DNA of 37,169 nt, taken from the NCBI GenBank assembly GCA_964410215.1, contig CAYPHA010000041.1, positions 1-37,169 of the forward strand, given 5' to 3'. This document shows positions 17,509 through 23,956 of this stretch, piece after piece; within the stretch, counting starts at the first letter, position 1, and each line of letters opens with the position of its first letter. A model generated the notes under the pieces. The model was not told the DNA's origin. It saw only the letters and a program-made list of their open reading frames with translations, and made no database searches. The position numbers were made by a program, and so were the translations under genes. Origin of the DNA: CAYPHA01 sp964410215 (GTDB taxonomy: Bacteria; Calditrichota; Calditrichia; Calditrichales; CAYPHA01).

Positions 17509-17530
17509 CTAACGTTATCGGTAACGTTAG
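17509..17530. promoter_or_regulatory. LacI-family operator in front of lacI
   Basis: CTAACGTTAtCGgTAACGTTAG is a 22-bp inverted repeat with a single mismatched pair near the centre, and shares its half-sites with the palindrome at 16413-16440. It begins 11 bp upstream of the lacI start codon and covers the predicted transcription start, which is the usual position for negative autoregulation. Confidence 0.8.
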
Positions 17531-17534
17531 CAGC

Positions 17535-17563
17535 ATGTTAATGTTTTTTTCTTTTTTTGTCAA
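17535..17563 (-). promoter_or_regulatory. Sigma70-type promoter of lacI
   Basis: On the minus strand TTGACA (17563-17558) is followed after exactly 17 bp by TAACAT (17540-17535). The -35 box is consensus and the -10 box matches at 4 of 6 positions. The predicted start falls in the operator at 17509-17530. Confidence 0.65.
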
Positions 17564-17684
17564 GTAAAATTTTCGTATCGTAGCAATGGGAATTGAAATA
17601 CTCAACGATTATATTAAACCATAAATGAATATACCTATATCTGGTATCTATGAATACGCTTGTTTTTAACGTGTCCGGTGATGA

Positions 17685-17882
17685 ATTGACTCTACAGCAC
17701 TGGCATTGTTCCATGCCCGGCTTGAATCCGCAAGTGTACCGAACAAGATCAATATCTCACGGGAAACGTATGAACAGGTTAGGGATCTCTATCCCTGCGA
17801 ATACCGTGGTAAAATTGAGGCAAAGGGTAAAGGGGCCATCGACATGTATTTTGTAAATCTTGAAGAAGGTACCACTGGTTAA
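17685..17882 (+). pseudogene. Fragment of a class III adenylate/guanylate cyclase (C-terminal end)
   Basis: Reading the frame that ends in TAA at 17880-17882 gives ARLESASVPNKINIS, then RETYEQVRDLYPCEYRGKIE, then AKGKGAIDMYFV. This is the well-known C-terminal signature of class III nucleotide cyclase domains (ARMES..VPxKIxIS, Y..CEYRGKIxxKGKGxxxxYFV). The frame is closed by TGA at 17682. A short stretch in another frame just upstream (FNVSGDELT, from about 17667) may be the GDTVN segment after a frameshift. No start, N-terminal domain or metal-binding aspartates remain. It is therefore a decayed remnant, lying between lacI and the amino-acid genes. Confidence 0.7.
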
Positions 17883-17956
17883 TCTGATTCTTCAAAAATA
17901 CATGCTTTTCGGTATTCTCATCAGATCTGAATTGCTATCTTTTACTTGGAGCGAAC

Positions 17957-18982
17957 ATGACGATAAATGGACCAAACGCCGAAAAACCTGAACGAACACC
18001 TGTTATTTTGATCAAGAAAAGTGAGATCGCCGGATACTTTACCATGTCCGAAGCCATAGATAGCATGGCCTCGGCCTTTGCTAACCTGTCTTCCGGAAAC
18101 GCTCATGTCCCGGAACGGTATATCGTAACGACACAGGATAATGCCCTCACCTTTCTGTTAAAACCAGCCTTCAGCAGCAACCTTGATACGTCAGCCATCA
18201 AAATTCTGACCCAGAAAAATGGGAATCCCATCCAAGGGATCCCGACGATTATGGGGATTGTCTTAATGATTGATAATAAAACCGGCCAAATGCTATCCAT
18301 TATGGACGGGGAGTATATCACGGCATTGCGCACCGGCGCGGCAAGCGGACTAGCCACACAGTATTTATCCACGGAAGATGCCCGGAACGTAGCTATTTTC
18401 GGCTGCGGTGCACAGGGCAGGACACAACTCAAAGCCGTCGATACGGTCAGGGCGCTGGAGAAGGTGTGGATTTTTGACACATCCGAAGCACAGGCGGAAT
18501 CCTTCGTTGATGAAATGCAGGATACAATTCAGGCAAAGATTGAAATCAGCACGGATCTTTCCGTGCTGAAAGAGGTGGATATTATCTGTACGGCAACCCA
18601 TTCAGAACGCCCCCTGTTCGGCAGAGAGCATATAAAAAAAGGTACGCACATCAACGCCATCGGCTCCTTCAAACCAGACATGCAGGAACTGGATCCGGAC
18701 ATAATCGCCTCATCGCGGGTCTATTTTGATGACAAAGCGGCGTGTCTAAATACGAGCGGCGATCTCCTGGAAGCGGTCAAAAACGGTATTGATCTTGAAA
18801 AATACGGTATCGGAGAAATCGGGGAATTAGTGACAGGAAAGATTGACGGGAGAATTTCTCCGGATGATATAACGGTTTTTAAGAGCGTTGGAACGGCGAT
18901 CCAGGATCTTATTGTTGCTGACAGGATTTTCAATAAATCCCGGGATATGAAATTTGGTCAGGAAATACGATTGTATGAATAA
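17957..18982 (+). CDS. Ornithine cyclodeaminase / mu-crystallin family protein
   Basis: 341 residues, starting at ATG 17957 with GGAG 5 nt upstream. Family marks: LLKPAF...SAIKILTQKNGNP around 67-91, with the active-site Lys; MDGEYITALRTGAASGLAT at 116-134; Rossmann motif FGCGAQG at 148-154; FDDKAACLNTSGDLLEAV at 257-274 with the catalytic-type Asp. Members convert ornithine to proline plus ammonia, or act as NAD(P)-dependent dehydrogenases and imine reductases on amino acids such as alanine, so the substrate cannot be fixed from sequence. Its last codons overlap the start of the serine dehydratase gene by 8 nt, indicating translational coupling and a joint role in amino-acid breakdown. Confidence 0.85.
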   Translation: MTINGPNAEKPERTPVILIKKSEIAGYFTMSEAIDSMASAFANLSSGNAHVPERYIVTTQDNALTFLLKPAFSSNLDTSAIKILTQKNGNPIQGIPTIMGIVLMIDNKTGQMLSIMDGEYITALRTGAASGLATQYLSTEDARNVAIFGCGAQGRTQLKAVDTVRALEKVWIFDTSEAQAESFVDEMQDTIQAKIEISTDLSVLKEVDIICTATHSERPLFGREHIKKGTHINAIGSFKPDMQELDPDIIASSRVYFDDKAACLNTSGDLLEAVKNGIDLEKYGIGEIGELVTGKIDGRISPDDITVFKSVGTAIQDLIVADRIFNKSRDMKFGQEIRLYE

Positions 18983-20540
18983 TCCCAGTATTTTTAACGA
19001 GGTCATGGGTCCGGCCATGCGTGGACCGTCAAGCTCGCACACCGCGGCTTCCTGGCGCATCGCCAGGGTGTGTCTGGATATTTTAAACGAACCCCTGAGA
19101 AAGGCGCTCATTGAATTTGATCAAAAGGGAGCCTGGGCCGCCAATTTCAGGGAACAGGGCACGGCGATGGGGATCCATGGCGGTTTACTGGGTCTGGATA
19201 TCCTGGATGACCGCATGAAGCGAACGGAAGATCTGGCCAAGGAAAAGAATATATCCATCCGATATGAAATCAGTTCATTTCCAACTAAGCATGTAAATAC
19301 TGTACGGCTGATCCTTGAAGGGGAAAAAGGTAAATCAGTTCAGATTCTTGCTGCTTCGACCGGCGGCGGTGCGTTTGAAATACAGCAGATCGGTGATTTC
19401 CCGGTACATATTCGCGGTGATTATTTTGAAACGCTGATATGGACGAAAGCTCATTCATCTGATGCGGAGCTGATCAGGAAGCATATTTCCGGAGATGTGC
19501 TATTGTTGCAATCATCCAACCGGAAGCAAACACTTTTAAATATGAAATCTTCCCGGCCGCTGACGCAGGAGCGCATTAAAGAACTGAGAACACAAACCGC
19601 TGCCGATGAAACGCTCGTTATACATCCCATCATGCCGGTTTTATCGGGAAATGAACGTGCATTGCCTTTCACTACGATTGATTCCCTCCTGGAATATGCC
19701 GGAAATCATAAAAGGGGCCTGGGTGAAATGGGTATTCTCTATGAAACGTACCGGAGCGGGCTTACTGAGACGGCGCTCATTGAAAAAATGAAAGCACTTA
19801 TCACCATTATTGATACCAGCATTAAAACCGGACTGAAAGGAACCCAATATGAAGACCGTCTATTGCATCAGCAAGCACATCTGATCGATCGTGCCGAGAA
19901 GGACGGAAAAATCCTAAAAGATACCATTGTCAATAAAATAATTGCATACGTCACCGCCATCATGGAGGCGAAAAGCGCCATGGAAGTGATCGTGGCCAAT
20001 CCGACGACCGGTTCCTGCGGAACAGTGGGTGGAACGCTGAAAGCCGTAGCTGAAAGCAGGAATGCAATCCCGGATGACATCATCAAAGCGTACTTCGCAT
20101 CCTCCATGATCGGCATTTTTTTCGCACAGGGGCCCGGTTTCTCGGCGGAAGAACACGGCTGCCAGGTGGAATGCGGTGCGGCCTCGGGTATGGCCGCCGC
20201 CGGTATCGTTCAGTTGATGGGCGGAACAGCCAGAGAGGCTGTTGATGCCGCTTCGCTGGCCATACAGAACATGATTGGTCTTATTTGTGATCCGGTCGCT
20301 GACCGGGTGGAAGTCCCCTGCCTGGGTAAGAATATCAGCGCGGGGATGAACGCACTGGCCGCGGCGACGATGATACGATCAGGATTTAACGCCGTTATTC
20401 CCCTGGAAGAAGTAATTGAAACTGTTGCCGTAGTCGGGGCCCAAATGCCGGCATGCGTAAAATGCACGGGTAAAGGCGGATTGTCTGTTACAAACACCTC
20501 TCTGCACATTAAAGAACAGATGAAATCTAATTCATCATAA
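18975..20540 (+). CDS. L-serine dehydratase, iron-sulfur type, fused beta and alpha domains
   Basis: 521 residues from ATG 18975; an in-frame TTG further upstream is less likely. The N-terminal beta domain carries EVMGPAMRGPSSSHTAASW (residues 9-27). The C-terminal alpha domain (about 320-515) carries PTTGSCGTVGGT, CQVECGAASGMAAAG, IQNMIGLICDP and RVEVPCLGKN. Cys348, Cys438 and Cys449 sit where the 4Fe-4S cluster ligands are found in bacterial serine dehydratases. The enzyme class converts L-serine to pyruvate and ammonia in the cytoplasm; relatives may act on other 2-amino-3-hydroxy acids. The long central linker (about 160-310) makes it larger than standard single-chain SdaA (about 455). 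It overlaps the upstream gene by 8 nt. Confidence 0.85.
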   Translation: MNNPSIFNEVMGPAMRGPSSSHTAASWRIARVCLDILNEPLRKALIEFDQKGAWAANFREQGTAMGIHGGLLGLDILDDRMKRTEDLAKEKNISIRYEISSFPTKHVNTVRLILEGEKGKSVQILAASTGGGAFEIQQIGDFPVHIRGDYFETLIWTKAHSSDAELIRKHISGDVLLLQSSNRKQTLLNMKSSRPLTQERIKELRTQTAADETLVIHPIMPVLSGNERALPFTTIDSLLEYAGNHKRGLGEMGILYETYRSGLTETALIEKMKALITIIDTSIKTGLKGTQYEDRLLHQQAHLIDRAEKDGKILKDTIVNKIIAYVTAIMEAKSAMEVIVANPTTGSCGTVGGTLKAVAESRNAIPDDIIKAYFASSMIGIFFAQGPGFSAEEHGCQVECGAASGMAAAGIVQLMGGTAREAVDAASLAIQNMIGLICDPVADRVEVPCLGKNISAGMNALAAATMIRSGFNAVIPLEEVIETVAVVGAQMPACVKCTGKGGLSVTNTSLHIKEQMKSNSS

Positions 20541-20565
20541 GAAATTGTAGACTTTAGGAATATAT

Positions 20566-20583
20566 TATCGTATATTTACGATA
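20566..20583. promoter_or_regulatory. Inverted repeat, likely ArsR operator for arsR-arsM
   Basis: TATCGTA-TATT-TACGATA is a symmetric site 22 bp before the start codon of the plus-strand arsR. A possible -10 box TACAAT follows at 20584-20589. Position and symmetry suit an ArsR-family dimer; no clear -35 box is visible. Confidence 0.5.
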
Positions 20584-20604
20584 TACAATATATAGGCCCG
20601 ATTC

Positions 20605-20919
20605 ATGCAATCTAAAAAAGATCTTTTTGATGCAGATGATATTGTCCTTGCCGACTATGCCAAAGCGCTATCCCATCCGGCACGCATCAAAATCCTTGAA
20701 TATCTTATCAACCTTAACATTTGCAGCTGTGGTGAGATTGTTGACCGGTTACCCTTGTCTCAGGCAACCGTCTCGCAGCATTTAAAAGAACTTAAACGCG
20801 TCGGTCTAATTCTGGGAGAAATTGAAGGTCCCAAAGTTTGCTATTGTGTCAATAAAAGGGCTATTGAAAAAGCAAAAAATATGTTCGAAACATTATTTAA
20901 TAACGTCTGCTGTAAATAA
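20605..20919 (+). CDS. arsR: ArsR/SmtB-family metalloregulator upstream of arsM
   Basis: 104 residues, a winged helix-turn-helix repressor: KALSHPARIKILEYLINLNI, then SQATVSQHLKELKRVGLI as recognition helix. Possible As(III) or metal ligands are Cys40 and Cys42 (CSCGEI), Cys79 and Cys81 (VCYCV) and the terminal Cys102-Cys103 pair; the first pair is in the position of the ArsR CxC site. It is followed with no gap by arsM, so it most likely represses the arsR-arsM unit until arsenite binds. An inverted repeat at 20566-20583 is the likely operator. Confidence 0.88.
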   Translation: MQSKKDLFDADDIVLADYAKALSHPARIKILEYLINLNICSCGEIVDRLPLSQATVSQHLKELKRVGLILGEIEGPKVCYCVNKRAIEKAKNMFETLFNNVCCK

Positions 20920-20931
20920 ATGGAGATGAAT

Positions 20932-21711
20932 ATGGACAGTAATAAAATGAAAGAAGTCGTTAAAGATAAATATACGAAGATTGCCCGCCGGGAGAAAACT
21001 TGCTGTTGCTGTGGCGGTGATGATGCATATTCATTTGTAGGTGAAGACTATGGACAGATCGAAGGGTATGTGGAACATGCTGATCTCGGTCTCGGTTGTG
21101 GGATCCCGACGGAATTCGCTATGATAAAGAAAGGTGACTATGTGGTCGATCTCGGTTCCGGAGCGGGCAATGATGTATTTATCGCCCGTCGTCTTGTCGG
21201 CGATTCCGGTAAGGTAACGGGAATTGATTTCACCGAACAAATGATCCAAAAAGCGCAAGAAAACGTGCAGAAACTGAATCTGAATAATGTTGAATTTAAA
21301 ATCGGTGAAATTGAAAACCTGCCTCTCGAAAACGATGCATCCGATGTTATTATCAGTAATTGTGTGCTCAATCTCGTTCCGGATAAAGATCGGGCATTCA
21401 GAGAAATGTACCGTATACTAAAACCGGGTGGACATTTTTGCGTATCTGATATCGTTACAAATGGTGATTTACCGGCATCCCTGAAAACAAATGCTGAACT
21501 CTATGCCGGTTGCATTGGCGGTGCTGTCAGCCAAAATGAATATATCGGGATTATTGAAAAATCCGGTTTTAAAAATGTGGAAATAAAAAAAATAAGNNNN
21601 NNNNNNATTCCGGATACGATTCTTGAGGCTTCTCTTTCGCCGGAAAAAATGCACCTGTACAAAACCAGTAAAGCAGGTATATTCAGTATCACCGTAGTTG
21701 GATACAAATAA
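20932..21711 (+). CDS. arsM: Arsenite S-adenosylmethionine methyltransferase (contains assembly gap)
   Basis: About 259 residues from ATG 20932, which has GGAG 6 nt upstream; the ATG at 20920 is in frame but overlaps that site. SAM motif I is VVDLGSGAGND (71-81). Arsenite-binding cysteines expected in ArsM are present: Cys56 in GLGCGIP, Cys144 in ISNCVLNLVPDK and Cys194 in AGCIGGA, besides a CCCC cluster at 24-27. The C-terminus (IPDTILEASLSPEKMHLYKTSKAG) is normal for the family. Ten N at 21597-21606 interrupt the frame near residues 222-225; family alignment suggests only a few residues are missing. The enzyme methylates As(III) in the cytoplasm to volatile or exported species. Confidence 0.9.
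   Translation: MDSNKMKEVVKDKYTKIARREKTCCCCGGDDAYSFVGEDYGQIEGYVEHADLGLGCGIPTEFAMIKKGDYVVDLGSGAGNDVFIARRLVGDSGKVTGIDFTEQMIQKAQENVQKLNLNNVEFKIGEIENLPLENDASDVIISNCVLNLVPDKDRAFREMYRILKPGGHFCVSDIVTNGDLPASLKTNAELYAGCIGGAVSQNEYIGIIEKSGFKNVEIKKIXXXXIPDTILEASLSPEKMHLYKTSKAGIFSITVVGYK
21597..21606. other. Assembly gap (10 N)
   Basis: Ten undetermined bases lie inside arsM. A fixed run of ten N is a common scaffolding filler, so the true length may differ even though the reading frame continues correctly on the other side. Confidence 0.95.
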
Positions 21712-21725
21712 TATTTGGCTGCCAA

Positions 21726-22427
21726 TTAAAAAGTTATATATATGAAATACAAACCACCACAAACTACCAGAAGACCTGCAATACGCTTTATATAAGTTAC
21801 TATTTTTGATTCTTCCGACCAGTCTAGATATTTCTGCACCAAATTGGTTAAACTGCCGGCAATAACAATAATCACACTATGGCCGATTCCAAATGCAGTA
21901 ATAAGCAGAACCGCTTTTATCCAGTTCTCGGAAGCGGTTTGAAACACCACGCCTAAAACCGGGGCCAAAAAAGCAAAAGTGCAGGGACCTAATCCAATCC
22001 CAAATATAAGGCCCAGCACAAAGGCACCCCATAAACCAATGCGTTTTTTATCACCTATGTTTATACCGCTCCAGTCCCAGCGGATGATATCCATCAGATA
22101 CAAACCAATCACGATAAAAATCACCGCCACCAGCCAGTTACCCCATACGCCCACGTCACCCATTAATCGGCCCATGGAAGCGGTTATCAGGCCAATGACC
22201 GCAATGGTAATTAAAATGCCAATGGCAAACACCAAAGAAAGATAAAATGACTTTTTAACTTTAATCTTTCCCTGACTGCTGATATAACCGATGACCAGCG
22301 GAATGCTTGACAAATGACAGGGACTGAGCAGGATGCTGAGTATGCCCCAGCCAAAAGCCGCTGTTGCTGCTAAAAACAAGCTGCCACCTAAAGCAGTGAT
22401 CAGAGATACAAAGAGTTGATCGATCAT
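21726..22427 (-). CDS. CcdA/DsbD-type transmembrane thiol-disulfide transporter
   Basis: 233 residues with about six membrane helices. The two redox cysteines that carry electrons across the membrane are Cys37 in LLSPCHLSSIPLVIGYIS and Cys149 in GLGPCTFAFLAP. CcdA proteins take electrons from cytoplasmic thioredoxin and hand them to periplasmic or lipoprotein thioredoxins. The gene starts 6 nt after the thioredoxin lipoprotein, whose terminal bases supply the ribosome site AGGTTGA. It ends 14 bp from the convergent arsM stop. Here it probably re-reduces the CIPC lipoprotein upstream. Confidence 0.85.
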   Translation of the reverse strand: MIDQLFVSLITALGGSLFLAATAAFGWGILSILLSPCHLSSIPLVIGYISSQGKIKVKKSFYLSLVFAIGILITIAVIGLITASMGRLMGDVGVWGNWLVAVIFIVIGLYLMDIIRWDWSGINIGDKKRIGLWGAFVLGLIFGIGLGPCTFAFLAPVLGVVFQTASENWIKAVLLITAFGIGHSVIIVIAGSLTNLVQKYLDWSEESKIVTYIKRIAGLLVVCGGLYFIYITF

Positions 22428-22433
22428 TGAAAT

Positions 22434-22877
22434 TCAACCTTCCTGTTTAGGTTTTAAACCCTGTTCCTGTAAAAACTGGTCGATCTGCTCTTCGGGGAAG
22501 AAACCCTCATGACGCATTATTTCCTCGCCGTCGCGGTCCAAAAACACCTGTGTGGGTATCAAGCGGATACCATATTCTTGTGCATATTTTTTTTGATCGG
22601 GTTTCCACACATCATAGAAAACGACTTTGATTTGTTCACCATATTTTTCTTCTATGGCTTTCATTACCGGTTGCATTTTTTTACAAGGGATACAATTAAC
22701 GGAACCTAATTCAACAAATGTAATTAAAGGTAACGTTTGTTCTTCACTTTCCTTCGCTTCAGATGCAATGGTTTCCTTGATCTGAGTCTTGCTCTGTGAA
22801 TTTTCTATATTACTATCCGAATTGCATGATAAAAATGAAATATTGAGAAATATAAGAAATAACAAAATTTTCTTCAT
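22434..22877 (-). CDS. Thioredoxin-like lipoprotein (CIPC)
   Basis: 147 residues. A lipoprotein signal ends in SFLS-Cys18, followed by a charged Ser/Gln/Glu linker to about residue 50. The thioredoxin fold starts at FVELGSVNCIPCKKMQ, with redox pair Cys62-Cys65 and the cis-proline in RLIPTQVF at 107. It should act outside the cytoplasm, reducing a thiol protein and being recycled by the CcdA protein encoded 6 nt downstream. Its start codon lies 1 nt beyond the stop of the small disulfide protein, so these genes are translated together. Confidence 0.85.
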   Translation of the reverse strand: MKKILLFLIFLNISFLSCNSDSNIENSQSKTQIKETIASEAKESEEQTLPLITFVELGSVNCIPCKKMQPVMKAIEEKYGEQIKVVFYDVWKPDQKKYAQEYGIRLIPTQVFLDRDGEEIMRHEGFFPEEQIDQFLQEQGLKPKQEG

Positions 22878-22878
22878 T

Positions 22879-23115
22879 TTAATTACCTTTTATCCAGTTT
22901 AAAATTTCTTTATCCTTCGGCACCTTTCCCGAACTTATCACTTTTTCATCAATCACCAGTCCTGGAGTCATCATCACACCATAATTCATGATATCTTCAA
23001 GCTGGGTTACTTTTTCAATCTGAATATCCAGTTCATGCTGTTCTTTAAGAGCAATGATCCGTCGTTCCAGAGTTTTGCATTTCGTGCAACCGGTCCCTAA
23101 TATTTTTATTATCAT
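22879..23115 (-). CDS. Small redox-active disulfide protein (CTKC)
   Basis: 78 residues from ATG 23115; an in-frame TTG at 23121 is possible. This is a minimal glutaredoxin/thioredoxin-fold protein of the MTH895/TM0996 type: IIKILGTGCTKCKTLERRI with the CxxC pair, then YGVMMTPGLVIDEKVISSGKVP with the cis-proline. It is a paralogue of the protein at 27624-27866 (shared pattern GxGCxxCxxLE and MTPGLxxxxxVxSxGKxP). Such proteins are often encoded beside ArsP/DUF318 permeases and arsenic genes. It is cytoplasmic, and its exact electron partner is unknown. Confidence 0.82.
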   Translation of the reverse strand: MIIKILGTGCTKCKTLERRIIALKEQHELDIQIEKVTQLEDIMNYGVMMTPGLVIDEKVISSGKVPKDKEILNWIKGN

Positions 23116-23132
23116 TGTCAATATTCCAATTG

Positions 23133-23915
23133 TTACTTTTGTGTCAGTTTATTAAACAGTCCCGTTAAGCGTTTATCAAAAGCATCCAGGATGACGGATT
23201 CATCGTCTTTCAAGGGACAGACCGGGATTAAATCCAATACCTCTTCCGGTGATAAACCGGATTTGTACAATGTTTCGGCGGACCCGCTCAACATGGCGTA
23301 CATGGCTTCCGTAACTTCTGCCTCCGTCATACCGAACTGTGTGCCCAATGCCTGCAATTTCAACCATTGAAACCAAAAATAAGTGGGACCCATGGCCGAA
23401 ATAATGGCATACGCTTCCAGTTTATCTTCACGGACTTCCGGTAATTCACCCCAATTACTAAACAGATTTTTTACCTTTTGTTTTTCATCGGGGTTTATTT
23501 CATCCGAATAAACGACAGGATTATATCCACTGCCTATGATAGACGGTGCATTCGGGATCATCCGGATCCATTTTCGTACGCCACACATCGCCGATAATTT
23601 TTCCATGGAAATGACAGGCACCAATGAAACAACTATGGTTTCTGATTTTATTTTTCCATGGACTTCGGCTGCGATTTCTTTGACAACAGGCGGATGGACT
23701 GCCAGGAATAAAAGTTCTGCATCGAGAACATCCACATTTTGTTCGAAGCACCGGATATGCGCCTTATCAATTGCGCCTATAGCGGATCTCATATCTTCAC
23801 TGGGATCTGAAACCAAAACGTTCTCCGGCAAAATTTCTTTCTGCTTCAACGCCATTAAAAGTAAACGTGTGATGCGGCCACCGCCGATAAAACCTATTGA
23901 TGATATTTGTTGCAT
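23133..23915 (-). CDS. Divergent pyrroline-5-carboxylate reductase-like oxidoreductase
   Basis: 260 residues, start ATG 23915 with GAGGAG 5 nt before. The N-terminus is an NAD(P) Rossmann fold (SIGFIGGGRITRLLLMALK; LLFLAVHPPVVKEIAAEV) and RMIPNAPSIIGSGYNPVVY corresponds to the ProC R-MPN-P motif. The C-terminal helical domain, which in true ProC begins with a strongly conserved GSGPAY motif, reads ISAMGPTYFWFQWLKLQALG here. That divergence and its location between the octaheme cytochrome gene (41 bp) and a disulfide protein gene argue against a plain proline-biosynthesis role. A reductase for another imine or keto substrate in the arsenic response is possible. The family is clear, the reaction unknown. 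Confidence 0.75.
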   Translation of the reverse strand: MQQISSIGFIGGGRITRLLLMALKQKEILPENVLVSDPSEDMRSAIGAIDKAHIRCFEQNVDVLDAELLFLAVHPPVVKEIAAEVHGKIKSETIVVSLVPVISMEKLSAMCGVRKWIRMIPNAPSIIGSGYNPVVYSDEINPDEKQKVKNLFSNWGELPEVREDKLEAYAIISAMGPTYFWFQWLKLQALGTQFGMTEAEVTEAMYAMLSGSAETLYKSGLSPEEVLDLIPVCPLKDDESVILDAFDKRLTGLFNKLTQK

Positions 23916-23956
23916 GGCGTCTCCTCACTTTTAATAGATAATTAAAATTTTCAATT

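Noticed and set aside
17650..17856. 68-codon plus-strand reading frame with ATG
   Set aside because: Its frame is not the one that matches the cyclase C-terminus, and its residues match nothing; it is a by-product of the degraded cyclase fragment.
21712..21730. Terminator between convergent arsM and CcdA genes (TTGGCTGCCAA)
   Set aside because: The stem is only four base pairs with a three-base loop and lacks a clear T-run.
23536..23934. 132-codon plus-strand frame opposite the ProC-like gene
   Set aside because: Antisense to a conserved Rossmann-fold gene; no independent start signal or motif.
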